From contig CALGTD010000202.1 of NCBI GenBank assembly GCA_937901895.1, forward strand, positions 1 to 64,000: a stretch of 64,000 bases of DNA, written 5' to 3'. Source of the stretch: an uncultured Spartobacteria bacterium. GTDB lineage: Bacteria; Verrucomicrobiota; Verrucomicrobiia; Chthoniobacterales; JAATET01. Below are positions 1 through 8,735 of this stretch, one piece after another; the first letter of the stretch is position 1; every line of letters starts with the position of its first letter. The notes beneath the pieces are model-generated. The model was not told the origin of the DNA. It searched no databases and saw nothing but the letters and a program-made list of their open reading frames with translations. Position numbers and translations under genes: made by a program.

Positions 1-403
1 GATCTTCGAGTCGCTGAAGAAGGAGAAGCTCGAGGAGATTGCGCGCATCAAGGGCAACTCGAAGGGGGCCGGCAAGACAGCGGCGATTGCGCCGGAGTCG
101 GCGACAGGAAAGAAGCGTCGGATTCGTCTGACGCGCGAGGCTTACGAGAAGCGGCGCGAGCAGATTCGCTCGTTGTATCTCGAGCAGGGTGTAGCGCCGC
201 GTGAAATCTGCGCCAAGCTGGGGTTGTCGCGCAAGACGCTGGCGACGGAGATCACGATCATCCGCAAGGAAGCGGGACTGAGGGGCGACGAGCTTCCGAG
301 CGAGAAGCCTGCGGCCAAGGCCCGGAAGACGAAGCCGGCGGTGGTTGCCAAGCGGGCTGCCGTCAAGCGGCGGAAGCGCCGGCGGGCGCGGGCGGCGGCA
401 TAG
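1..403 (+). CDS. C-terminal part of a basic HTH protein (5' end outside window)
   Basis: The reading frame is open from the left edge of the window and stops with TAG at 401-403, so only the C-terminal ~133 residues are visible. The middle contains a helix-turn-helix-like stretch, APREICAKLGLSRKTL, which is the resolvase/transposase or regulator type of HTH. The last ~40 residues are almost entirely Lys, Arg and Ala, as in histone-like tails that bind DNA non-specifically. The gene overlaps the 3' end of the convergent rep gene by about 40 bp. A DNA-binding role next to the replication origin is an inference from the HTH and basic tail; no specific family was recognised. Confidence 0.6.
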   Translation, partial: IFESLKKEKLEEIARIKGNSKGAGKTAAIAPESATGKKRRIRLTREAYEKRREQIRSLYLEQGVAPREICAKLGLSRKTLATEITIIRKEAGLRGDELPSEKPAAKARKTKPAVVAKRAAVKRRKRRRARAAA

Positions 404-1688
404 CACGCCGGAATTCCGCAACGGCGCAAGCCTCCCAACGGGAGAGGAATTGACCTTCAGCGAGTGGGTTCGGGACGATGGGCGAAAGGGTGTCCCGAAG
501 TTCCTCGCGGATCTGGGCGCGTTGATCCGGAGAGAGGCGGATCCACCATAGGCGCACGTCATTGAAACCGTCATCGCCGCCGTGGCTGGCGGACCATTCT
601 GGGAACAGTTTGTTCAGGCAACTCCAGGTGTAGGCTTCCGGGTTGTTGACGTCGGGGAGTTTCGACAACCGTTTTGCGATTTCGTCGAGAGCCCAGATCC
701 AGTAGTTGCGGGACCAGTCGTGGGAGTCGAGAAGTTCGCGGACCTTTGCCGGGGTCATGTGGAAAGGGGCGCTGGTGGCGCGAGAAAGAATTTCCACCCA
801 CCAAAAACCGTCAGGAGAAGCCGCGGGCCGATTGGCGACCGCGTCCGGAGCTGACGTCGGGGCGGGCATCGTCGAGACGACTGCGGCAACGGTGCAGGCG
901 ATCGGCCGGGGAGCCTCCGACTCGGGGGTGAGTCCCGGCGCGGGAGCCGGTGAAGATTCGAGGCCGAGCGGGAGGGTAGCATCGTCGTGGCGTGGGAGCG
1001 GATCGGACGCGGAGGCCGGACCGAACCGCAAATCGATTGCAACGACATTGCGACCGTTTTTAATCGGCGAATATTGGAAGTTGAGACCGGCAACGGCGTG
1101 CAGCTCGCGCTGGGCGGGTTTGAGCGCCCAATGGTAAAGCTGACCCGGACGTTGGTATTCGGTCGTCAGTCCGAGTTCTCCCCGTAGTTCGTTGAGCTCA
1201 AGCCTCGCGGCGGCAAATGGAGAATCCTGTTTGCGAATCGAGCAGTAGAGTTCGTAAATGGCCCTCGAGTAGGAACTGTGGCGAAATCGTGCCATGATCG
1301 CCATGTCTTCCTGTGTGAAGAGGGGAGGGAGGTTCGCGAGCATCGCGTTGGTCCGAGGGTCGAGCCAAAGGGTAACGGCCGAGCCGTCCGGGGAGGCCTC
1401 GAAACCGGCGATCCAGTTCCACGCGGCGAGCCCTGGGGCCCCGGCCGTCACGGGCTTGGTGCGCAGACCGTTCAAAAGCTCAATAATCTGGTCGAAGGAA
1501 AGTCGCCGGCCGAACGCCGTCGATGAGCGGTCGACGACAATCTCGAACGATCCATCCAAACCCCGTCCATGCTGTTTTTCCTTTCTAATCCATAGCAGTA
1601 ACCGGCGCTCAGGGCCGGATAGACGGTGGATCCCCTGCAAAAACGACTCGGAAGGGGTCTGACGCGGAGTTGCAGGAAGCGTGCTCAT
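363..1688 (-). CDS. Plasmid replication initiator, Rep_3-type winged-helix protein
   Basis: This is a 441-residue protein. The segment around residues 130-225 reads like the first winged helix of Rep_3/RepB-family initiators: SYSRAIYELYCSIRKQ, then an ELRGELGL helix, then a region ending in IKNGRNVVAIDLRF, the typical beta-wing. Known members bind iterons and start theta replication. The C-terminal ~200 residues are Pro/Ala-rich and then helical, longer than in small Rep_3 proteins. The ATG at 1688 is preceded by a clear promoter, and an array of iterons lies directly upstream (1690-2130). CTAACC motifs overlap the promoter, suggesting autoregulation. The gene is the main evidence that this molecule is a plasmid. 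Confidence 0.75.
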   Translation of the reverse strand: MSTLPATPRQTPSESFLQGIHRLSGPERRLLLWIRKEKQHGRGLDGSFEIVVDRSSTAFGRRLSFDQIIELLNGLRTKPVTAGAPGLAAWNWIAGFEASPDGSAVTLWLDPRTNAMLANLPPLFTQEDMAIMARFRHSSYSRAIYELYCSIRKQDSPFAAARLELNELRGELGLTTEYQRPGQLYHWALKPAQRELHAVAGLNFQYSPIKNGRNVVAIDLRFGPASASDPLPRHDDATLPLGLESSPAPAPGLTPESEAPRPIACTVAAVVSTMPAPTSAPDAVANRPAASPDGFWWVEILSRATSAPFHMTPAKVRELLDSHDWSRNYWIWALDEIAKRLSKLPDVNNPEAYTWSCLNKLFPEWSASHGGDDGFNDVRLWWIRLSPDQRAQIREELRDTLSPIVPNPLAEGQFLSRWEACAVAEFRRAMPPPAPAGASAA

Positions 1689-1701
1689 AGCGACTGGTTA
1701 G

Positions 1702-1729
1702 AGGATAGGTCAATGACGGTTAGTGTCAA
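1702..1729 (-). promoter_or_regulatory. rep promoter overlapped by CTAACC motifs
   Basis: On the minus strand a -35 box TTGACA (1724-1729) and a -10 box TATCCT (1702-1707) are separated by 16 bp, 13 nt before the rep ATG. CTAACC hexamers, the motif repeated many times in the origin, occur at 1696-1701 and 1718-1723 on this strand, flanking or overlapping the boxes. Binding of the initiator there would repress its own gene; that is an inference. Confidence 0.65.
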
Positions 1730-2010
1730 GAGGCAATAGGTTGATCCATCTCGCACCCGATTAGGGGAGGGGTGAGCGAGCGGGTGGGTTGGTAACGGGG
1801 CGGGCTGGCTGGCAGGCCGAGACTCGCAAAAGGTGTCTAACCGCATTGGTGGGGCCAACCTCGAGCATCTAACCTCTCGGCAAACCTAATCGCTGACCCC
1901 GTAGCGCGGCAAACCCTATCCTCTAACCGCATACAAGCTAACCTAATCGGGCTAACCGCGTCCCCCTAACCGCGAGCGAAAGCGAGACCTAACCTCTAAC
2001 CGAGAGCGGG

Positions 2011-2124
2011 GTGGGGTATACGCGCAACGAAAACCTCAAACCTGGGGTAACCCAGCAACCGCTTCCTCTAACCTGGGGTATCCGTGCAACGAGACTCCCC
2101 AAGACTGGGGTATTGCCGCAAGGA
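2011..2124 (+). repeat. Four iterons with 31-32-bp spacing
   Basis: Four imperfect direct repeats share the core TGGGGTA followed by a few variable bases and GCAACGA or a close variant. The cores begin at 2012, 2043, 2074 and 2106, so the spacing is 31, 31 and 32 bp, about three helical turns. All copies therefore face the same side of the helix, as expected for cooperative initiator binding. Confidence 0.75.
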
Positions 2125-2312
2125 GAACTACAGATGTAAGTGATCGCAATGCGCTCATAAAGAACGAGATAAGTCACGATGGCGGGTCATCGCGGCCCTC
2201 GAGGTCATATAAAGGTTTCCGTATAATGGTATATTCCAGCCAACAGCACCATTCGGCTGACGCCAATGGCAGGCTGTTGCCATGGAAAAGGGAGGGGATG
2301 GAGGGATGGAGA

Positions 2313-3500
2313 TCAGCGGCTTGGCGCCGCGAGACTGCCGATGGCAGCCTGCAACCGGTGATTGAGGATCGCGGAGGCCGATCCATTCAACGTGCCCTCA
2401 ATCACACTTTGGAAGAGTTCGGAGCAGATATACTCGAACCTTGCCTCTCCCAATATGCAGCACGCCAATTCCAAAAACACCCGGTTGCTAACCGGATCAA
2501 TTCCTGACCGAGTTAGTCGGGTGACCAGATGGTCAGGCAGCGGGGCATGCCGGTTAAGCCTCGCCCGGATCTGCTCGTCCGTCCAACCGGCTTCCGTAAG
2601 CAGATTGACCAGGACCCCGCGCCTCTCAAGAACCGAATCCGCAAAACTCCGCTGCCTGGAGCTCCGCTCGACCCAGAACAACACCTGCGGGTTGTCCTTC
2701 CGATCGTAGACGATCCGGGACCGCAACGTCGGACCCAGCAACGGAACCCCATCGAGGGGTTCCACCGAAGTCGACAGCCGGCGCCGCAAAACCGATGGCT
2801 GATTGGGAGGAACCTCCACGCCCACCTGCCCAAGCAACGTCCTTGCACGAATCGTCCATGCCCGATCACCACTGCCGTAATTGACCGCCCGCGACGGGAT
2901 GAACAAATACAGGGCGCGAGCCGTGTCGGTCGGTAGCGAATTGACCACGTCAACGCGGACGTGCAAGACCCTTGCAACGTCCGCCAAAATCTCCATGAAG
3001 TGCGGGTGCAACCGGAGGTCGTCCAGAAATTCCCGAACCTTTACCTCCCCCTGGCTCTCGGTGACCTCCTTCTCGAGCGCCGCGCTGTGGATCAGACTGA
3101 ATTCCAGCGACCGAGCGCCACCATCCATGGTTACCCGAACCCAGAAATTCCGAAGGTCGTTGATCATCGCCTTGATCTGCCGGCGTTGCGGTTGCCCGTA
3201 ACCCGAACCGTAGGCGCTGCAAATCTGTCGGATACTCGCCGGAATTGTCGGCTGCCCCGGAAAGCGCAACGACAACAGCGCGATCAGTAACCGGACATGG
3301 TTGAAATTGATCCGGCTCGAGGGCTGTTGGGGCTGGAAGGGATTCGGCACCCCAAGTGTCCACGTCGCGCCGCGGATTTCAACGGTCCGACCATGAGGCT
3401 GTTCCCCAGCCAAAAAGAGGGGGCTCGTCAGCCAGTCGCGAGGGACAAAGGCGCGCCGCTCTTCGGTCTCGATACCCAGGGAAAGCTGATGGGGCTTCAC
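2313..3500 (-). CDS. Second replication-initiator-like protein
   Basis: This 395-residue protein has no motif I can assign with certainty. Two segments look like winged helices: residues ~65-150 (FNHVRLLIALLSLRF followed by a QICSAYG helix and a basic helix QRRQIKAMINDLRNFW) and residues ~185-290 (LYLFIPSRAV, then WTIRARTLLGQVG). This two-domain layout resembles TrfA/RepA-like plasmid initiators. The start is a GTG at 3500 with a good ribosome binding site, GGGAGG, eight bases upstream. It sits on the other side of the origin from the Rep_3 gene and points the same way, so it could be a second initiator or a copy-number regulator. The function is inferred from position and fold impression only. 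Confidence 0.45.
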   Translation of the reverse strand: MKPHQLSLGIETEERRAFVPRDWLTSPLFLAGEQPHGRTVEIRGATWTLGVPNPFQPQQPSSRINFNHVRLLIALLSLRFPGQPTIPASIRQICSAYGSGYGQPQRRQIKAMINDLRNFWVRVTMDGGARSLEFSLIHSAALEKEVTESQGEVKVREFLDDLRLHPHFMEILADVARVLHVRVDVVNSLPTDTARALYLFIPSRAVNYGSGDRAWTIRARTLLGQVGVEVPPNQPSVLRRRLSTSVEPLDGVPLLGPTLRSRIVYDRKDNPQVLFWVERSSRQRSFADSVLERRGVLVNLLTEAGWTDEQIRARLNRHAPLPDHLVTRLTRSGIDPVSNRVFLELACCILGEARFEYICSELFQSVIEGTLNGSASAILNHRLQAAIGSLAAPSR

Positions 3501-3776
3501 GCGACTTCCTCCCGGTTATCGAGCTGTCTGCGTGGTGTGTGACATGGGCGGGCCTGAGACATGTGCAAGTCTGGGCACCCTTATGCAAAACGTCTACCCC
3601 TCCAGAGTCAACCACAATATGTAGTCAGAACGTCGGCGTATCAACCGATATCTTGAGGCCGACACCCTCGAAAATGGCGTTTTTCCGCGGTCTTGCCCCT
3701 CCTCGGCCCATCTCGTCGACCCGCCTATTGACGGTTTCCGAAAGAAGCTCCTAGCCTCTGATGCATATCCTTTGAT

Positions 3777-3783
3777 AGGAGGT
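3777..3783 (+). promoter_or_regulatory. Shine-Dalgarno sequence AGGAGGT of the hybrid kinase gene
   Basis: A perfect AGGAGGT ends 13 nt before the ATG at 3797. The spacing is longer than usual but no nearer start codon fits in frame. Many other genes in this window lack such a site and appear leaderless. Confidence 0.5.
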
Positions 3784-3796
3784 CGGCACCAGTCAA

Positions 3797-6412
3797 ATGC
3801 CAAACCAATTGATTGCCCAGGAAGACTACGCCAAAACGCAGGCCGAATTCTTGAAGCAAGACACCCGAATGCGGGCAAAACTCGTGGTTGGTGCCTGCTG
3901 GATCTCCGTCGTCGGAATGGCCCTCGGTGTCACCCTCGACCTCTCGCTTTATCCCCAGCTCTTCCCGGTGATGGTCTCGATCCGCCTCGCCGTCGAACTG
4001 ATCCTTATTGCCATCATCTTGTTGATGCGCGTCCCGTGGCTCCGGGAACGAAGAGGCCTCGTGTCCACCATGGCCATCGTCATGGCCGTGGTGATGAACT
4101 CCTCATTCAGTTTGATGATGTTCTGCGCCGATGGGGTGAAGTCGCCCTACTACCTGGGCATGGTGCTCGTATTCCTCGTGATGGCGGCGCTGCTCATGTG
4201 GTCTCCATGGGAATGCGCATTAATGTGCTTCCTTTCGGTCGTCTCATACGCGATCGCCTGCATCCTCAATCGAACGGTCTGGGAGGAGGAGGCCTGGGCC
4301 CAATACGCATTCAACGTCGCTTTCCTCGTCGTCGCCTCCGGTGTCTGTGTCCTCGTCGCCTATCACGGCGGACGCCTCCGCCGTGAGGAGTTTTTCCTGC
4401 GCCACCGACTCGATCGCCAGAACCGTGCTCTCCAGGACCTCGATCGTCTCAAAACCGAATTCTTCTCCAACGTCAGTCACGAACTGCGAACCCCGTTGAC
4501 CTGCATCCTCGGCCCCATCGATCTCATCAAGGGCGATGGGGCCGCGCTCTCTCCCGGCACCGTCGAACAGCTCGACATTATCCAGCGAAATGCGTTCCGA
4601 CTCCTCAAGCTGGTCAACGATCTGCTCGAGCTCATGCGCCTCGACCAGGGCAGCGAAAACCTCCAGATCACGAAGTTCCCTGCAAAGCCATTCCTCTTCG
4701 GTCTCGTCCGGGGCATCCAGCCTCTGGCCAAACAGGCGTCGCTTCAAATCGACCTGATTTGCGATGAAGGCGAAATCACTGCCGACGCGCCGAAACTCGA
4801 AAAGGTCGTTCTCAACCTGCTCACCAACGCCATCAAGTTCACTCCCGCCGGCGGCCGCATCGTTCTTAGCGGTCAGTCATTCGACAACGGGTATCGACTC
4901 GTGGTGAGGGACAACGGGAGGGGGATTCCTGAGGTGGACCTTCCCCATATCTTCGATCGCTTCCATCAGGTCCGCGGCGGCAACGGCTATCAAGGCATCG
5001 GTATCGGCCTCGCCCTCGTCAAACAACTTGTCGAGGGGCACGGCGGCCGCATTTCCGTCATTAGCGAAGTCGGTATCGGCACCGAATTTCGCGTCGAACT
5101 TCCCCAACACGATGACGTGCCCATTCTCGCCCCTTTGAACGGAGACGTAGAGCCCGTATCCACCGCCTTCCGTGCCGCCGATCGCATCGTGCGTTTCATC
5201 GGACAGGAACCCGAGGAGCGTGTTGTCGGCGCCGGCGAGCAGACAATTCTTGTGGTCGATGACGAAGACGACATGCGCCGCTACATCGTCTCGGTCCTAC
5301 AGGACGAATATCGAATCATCCAGACGGCCAGCGGCCAAAAGGCTCTCGATGTCCTCGAACGCGAAAAACCTGCGCTCGCGGTCATCGACTACATGATGCC
5401 GGGCATGGATGGCGTCGAGCTCTGCCGCAGAATCCGCGAAAACCCAAAGTTCGAAAACTTCCGGATTCTCGTGCTGACGGCCCGCAACGACGAATCCTCC
5501 AAGGTGACTGCCCTCGAGGCTGGCGCCACCGATTATCTTACCAAGCCTTTCAGCGCCCTCGAGCTGCGCGCGCGAATCCGCAATCACATGGGCGCCGCGC
5601 TCAACGAACGCAAACTCAAGGAGCAGTTCGAAGAGCTTCAACGCATTCACGAAAAGCTCAAACGCATGCGAGCCCAGATCGTTCAAAGCGAGCAAATGAA
5701 CGCACTCGGAGCTCTCTCCGCTGGCCTCCTCCACGAGATTAACAACCCGCTTAACATCACCCTGACCGCGCTCGAATTCGCGATGAACCAGCGCGCGATG
5801 GATCCCACCGAACTCAAGGAAGTCCTCGAGGACGTGCGGTCGGGCATGGAACGAATTCGCGACGTCATCCAACGCCTGAAGTCCTTCGCCTTCCACGACC
5901 CCATGGCCCCTCCGCGTTCCGTTCCGCTCATGGAGCCAATTGCCGAGGCCGCCGGACTGATCACCATCGACATCAACACGGTCACGTTCGAAACCGATGT
6001 GCCCGAGAGCCTGACCGTCGTCTGCCGGAAACCTCAGATGATGCTCCTGTTTTGCAACCTCTTCGGTAATTCGATCAAGGCGTTCCCCAAGGCCAAGCCC
6101 CGCGCCGAGAAGCGCATCCGTGTCGCCGCCCGCAAACTCGAGGACGTGACCGAAATCACCGTGAGCGACAATGCCGATGGGATGCCCGATGACGTCAAAG
6201 CCCGCGCATTCGAGCCGTTCTTCTCCACCCGCAGAGGCGGACACGGGCTTGGCATGGGACTGAGTATTTGTCAGGGCGTCGTCAATTCCATGGGCGGAAC
6301 GATCGAGCTAAGCGATAACTATCCCTCCGGGACGGTGGTCACTATTCGTATCCCCAACATTCCCGAACCCACCGACACTCACGAAGCGGTTGCCCGCGTC
6401 GAGGAGTCATAG
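3797..6412 (+). CDS. Membrane hybrid sensor kinase with two kinase cores flanking a receiver domain
   Basis: The 871-residue protein begins with about six hydrophobic segments (residues ~28-190). The first kinase core follows: H-box with His228 in SHELRTP, N-box around NLLTNAIKF (~340-350), then DNGRGIP and GIGIGLALVK. A receiver domain spans ~483-600, with acidic pocket Asp488/Asp489, phospho-acceptor Asp531 and Lys583. A second core follows: His646 in LLHEINNP, NADGMP and GLGMGLSIC near the C-terminus. It should autophosphorylate and relay phosphate at the membrane; the second core resembles HATPases of the NtrB/DctB style. No separate response regulator is adjacent. Its stop overlaps that of the convergent casDinG gene by six bases. 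The signal sensed and any link to CRISPR are unknown. Confidence 0.9.
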   Translation: MPNQLIAQEDYAKTQAEFLKQDTRMRAKLVVGACWISVVGMALGVTLDLSLYPQLFPVMVSIRLAVELILIAIILLMRVPWLRERRGLVSTMAIVMAVVMNSSFSLMMFCADGVKSPYYLGMVLVFLVMAALLMWSPWECALMCFLSVVSYAIACILNRTVWEEEAWAQYAFNVAFLVVASGVCVLVAYHGGRLRREEFFLRHRLDRQNRALQDLDRLKTEFFSNVSHELRTPLTCILGPIDLIKGDGAALSPGTVEQLDIIQRNAFRLLKLVNDLLELMRLDQGSENLQITKFPAKPFLFGLVRGIQPLAKQASLQIDLICDEGEITADAPKLEKVVLNLLTNAIKFTPAGGRIVLSGQSFDNGYRLVVRDNGRGIPEVDLPHIFDRFHQVRGGNGYQGIGIGLALVKQLVEGHGGRISVISEVGIGTEFRVELPQHDDVPILAPLNGDVEPVSTAFRAADRIVRFIGQEPEERVVGAGEQTILVVDDEDDMRRYIVSVLQDEYRIIQTASGQKALDVLEREKPALAVIDYMMPGMDGVELCRRIRENPKFENFRILVLTARNDESSKVTALEAGATDYLTKPFSALELRARIRNHMGAALNERKLKEQFEELQRIHEKLKRMRAQIVQSEQMNALGALSAGLLHEINNPLNITLTALEFAMNQRAMDPTELKEVLEDVRSGMERIRDVIQRLKSFAFHDPMAPPRSVPLMEPIAEAAGLITIDINTVTFETDVPESLTVVCRKPQMMLLFCNLFGNSIKAFPKAKPRAEKRIRVAARKLEDVTEITVSDNADGMPDDVKARAFEPFFSTRRGGHGLGMGLSICQGVVNSMGGTIELSDNYPSGTVVTIRIPNIPEPTDTHEAVARVEES

Positions 6413-8668
6413 TTCGAATGGCTCACGGCGGAGGTAGAGATTGATGCTGTAGCTGGCTCGCTTGTACGCGCTCGCTCCAACCTTCGCAAAATAAATCCGA
6501 CCGTCGAGGAACCAAATCCGGCGGTCCTTCAGACCGTTCCGTCGAATCAATCGACCAAGGCCCTGCCGCAACAGGATGGCCGCATCGTAGATGATGCTGT
6601 CGAACATGAAGTCCTTGCGGGCGAGTTGGACGGAGGAAATTGCGCCGCCAATCGGCACGCGCAATATCACCAGGTCGGTCAGCAGAAAATCCGCCTCCGG
6701 CGGCTGCTCGTTATCGCTGATGTCGATGCCAGTCCATGCGCCGCCAGTCGCGACAAACAGCGGTCTCCTCCCGGCGCGCGACCGTTCCTTGAAATCCGCG
6801 ATCGCCGTTGTCAGCGTCGTCCTCGGCGAATGCTCGATCACGTCGGGATAGCCGTCCTTCCGCAATTGACGGCACAGGTCGTCGATGTCCCGGTAAGCCG
6901 GCGTCAAAACGAGAATTCCACCCTTGGCCGTTGCCGCGACCTTTTCGACAAGCAGCTTCGAACACCGCCGCAACCAGGTCCCATATTCGGCTTCGCCGTT
7001 CTCGCTCTTGAACAACGTGAACTGAAGCTTCTTCGCGGCTTTGAGGGACGGGTAATAGAGCGTTGGGAGCTGGTAGTTCCAGCTTGGCGTGCAGGGTTCG
7101 CAGAAATGCACGCGATCGTCGGGGATCCAAAGTTTCATCCGCATGTAGCGCCCGGACATCGCGCCGGTGCTGCTTGGCAACAGCAACGTCCCGCTGAACA
7201 ACGCCGCAGCCGGTAACAACCCCCAGAGATGTTCAAAGGACCTCCGCAAGATCACCGGCCCGGTAATCAGTCGCGCATACCTGCGCACCGGCGAAAACGA
7301 GATCCAGCACATTTCCTTGCCGCTCGCGAATCGTGCGCACGTGTCCGCTGCATGCTGAAACGGATGCAGGAATTCGTGGTTGGTCTTCGCCAACCGCTTG
7401 GTGAGCTGCTTTAACCGATCAGCCAACGCCTCGGCATATTCACGTGCCTCCTTCCAGAGTTCGTCATTTTCCCCGGATCGACTGTGAACGGTCTCCACCT
7501 CCGGGAATTGTCGACACGTCGCCTCAAGCTGCTTGCTTGCGTCCAAGGCCGATTCAGCGAGGGTCCGCGCACGGTGTTCGCCGGCCCAAGGCGAACGATG
7601 CAAGACGCGAAGCCGGTAGCTCAGCTCCATCAGGCTCATCTCCGTGCTCTCGATCGTGGAAATCTGGTCCTCGAGTTGGTGCCCCTCGTCGAAAAGTCCA
7701 AGCGTAAAGTCGGGAAGAATCGGTGAACGGTCCAGCCGGCGCAGATAGCTGTCCAGACACATCATCGTGGTGGAAGTAAACACGACCGATGCATCCTGCG
7801 CCCGCGCGCGAAGGCCCTCGTAAATCTCCGAGGCCCGGTTGTCCTGCTTCGAATCCAACACGCATGTCTCAACCGGAAAGCCGGGCGCCGCCTCCGCGAG
7901 ATCGTCCACAAGATAGGCAAGTTCTCGATGTTCCCGCGCCAGCGCCATCGACGCCTCCGTCAGCAACGGTCCGCCGTCTTCCAACCATCGAAGCGCCGCG
8001 CTCGCAATGGCTGCTTCCTCTTCCGAGCGGCCCATTAGAATTTCGGCCGTCAACCGCAACTTCGCCTCGTCGACAAACTGCTGCCGACCCAGCACCACCG
8101 CGATCGAGGAATGACGGGGCAGGGGATCGTTGCGGTCGGCCAACTCGCTCCGATAGGCCTTCAACAGCTGATTTAGAATCGCCAGCGTTGGCGCGAAAAT
8201 CCCAACTCGTCCCTCACTGTTCTCCGCAATGTGATGCTGCGCGACACGAGCAATCACGTGACTTTTCCCCAACCCAGTGCCGCCCTCGGCCAAGACAATC
8301 CGTCCGCCGGCGATGCCCGTCGTTACCCCCTCGAACATCTTGCTCTGCAACTTCTCCCGTTCGCCGTTGACCGGCATCGTGGACTGCCGTCCATTCCGGT
8401 TTCTCGTTGCTTCAAATTGTAAATACGCTTCGACGAGTGCCCCGATCGCGTGCGGCAACCTCATTTTTTGGAGCCGTCCAATACGTTCGATCCGCTTCGC
8501 CTCATCTTCCGAAACGTAAATTGGGATCCGAATCTGGTCTCCAGGTGCCACCTCTTTCGGCTCAAGGCTTCGCTCAATCGCGCTCCGCGCATACTCACGC
8601 GCGGTAACCCCAAGTGATTTGCCGTCTAGCGGCTTCAGACGCGACGGCAAAAAAGCGTGAGTTTGCAT
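6407..8668 (-). CDS. csf4: CasDinG helicase of the type IV-A CRISPR system
   Basis: This is a 753-residue DinG/Rad3-like superfamily 2 helicase. Walker A is GGTGLGKS with Lys135, Walker B is the DEGH box at 327-330, and motif VI is QGLGRLIRR at ~702-710. A helical N-terminal extension of ~100 residues precedes the motor, as in CRISPR-associated DinG. No clear four-cysteine FeS motif is seen, as in other CasDinG proteins. In type IV-A systems this ATP-dependent 5'-3' helicase is recruited by the crRNA complex and is needed for interference. The ATG at 8668 is chosen because the possible TTG start at 8707 is part of the -35 box. The gene is divergent from csf5. Confidence 0.88.
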   Translation of the reverse strand: MQTHAFLPSRLKPLDGKSLGVTAREYARSAIERSLEPKEVAPGDQIRIPIYVSEDEAKRIERIGRLQKMRLPHAIGALVEAYLQFEATRNRNGRQSTMPVNGEREKLQSKMFEGVTTGIAGGRIVLAEGGTGLGKSHVIARVAQHHIAENSEGRVGIFAPTLAILNQLLKAYRSELADRNDPLPRHSSIAVVLGRQQFVDEAKLRLTAEILMGRSEEEAAIASAALRWLEDGGPLLTEASMALAREHRELAYLVDDLAEAAPGFPVETCVLDSKQDNRASEIYEGLRARAQDASVVFTSTTMMCLDSYLRRLDRSPILPDFTLGLFDEGHQLEDQISTIESTEMSLMELSYRLRVLHRSPWAGEHRARTLAESALDASKQLEATCRQFPEVETVHSRSGENDELWKEAREYAEALADRLKQLTKRLAKTNHEFLHPFQHAADTCARFASGKEMCWISFSPVRRYARLITGPVILRRSFEHLWGLLPAAALFSGTLLLPSSTGAMSGRYMRMKLWIPDDRVHFCEPCTPSWNYQLPTLYYPSLKAAKKLQFTLFKSENGEAEYGTWLRRCSKLLVEKVAATAKGGILVLTPAYRDIDDLCRQLRKDGYPDVIEHSPRTTLTTAIADFKERSRAGRRPLFVATGGAWTGIDISDNEQPPEADFLLTDLVILRVPIGGAISSVQLARKDFMFDSIIYDAAILLRQGLGRLIRRNGLKDRRIWFLDGRIYFAKVGASAYKRASYSINLYLRREPFEL

Positions 8669-8678
8669 ATTGACGTTT

Positions 8679-8707
8679 CCTATAGGCAGCCCTTCCCTTA
8701 TCGGCAA
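8679..8707 (-). promoter_or_regulatory. csf4 promoter
   Basis: On the minus strand a -35 box TTGCCG (8702-8707), a 17-bp spacer and a -10 box TATAGG (8679-8684) lie 10 nt before the csf4 ATG. Transcription would start almost at the start codon, so the 5' leader is very short or absent. Confidence 0.55.
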
Positions 8708-8716
8708 CCCTGTCCT
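8680..8716 (+). repeat. 18-bp tandem repeat in the csf4-csf5 divergent promoter
   Basis: The core TATAGGCAGCCCT (from 8681) recurs as TATCGGCAACCCT (from 8699), so two copies sit exactly 18 bp apart inside the 67-bp space between the divergent csf4 and csf5 starts. The copies overlap the csf4 -35 and -10 boxes. They could be an operator for a regulator of the CRISPR locus; this is an inference from position. Confidence 0.4.
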
Positions 8717-8735
8717 ATCAAGTTTTTTTCATAGC

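Larger units (their letters stand above)
1689..2312. other. Putative replication origin (oriV), 624 bp without a gene
   Basis: No credible gene lies between the rep gene and the end of the second initiator-like gene. The region holds at least ten CTAACC hexamers (for example 1837, 1869, 1923, 1938, 1952, 1966, 1989, 1996 and 2068, plus inverted copies near rep), four longer iterons at 2011-2124, and an AT-rich stretch at about 2205-2236 that could serve as the DNA unwinding element. Iterons next to a Rep_3 gene plus an adjacent AT-rich segment form the standard layout of an iteron-regulated theta origin. No DnaA box was recognised. Confidence 0.7.

Noticed and set aside
8669..8707. Upstream TTG start of casDinG at 8707
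   Set aside because: The TTG is the -35 box (TTGCCG) of a good promoter whose -10 box is just before the ATG at 8668.
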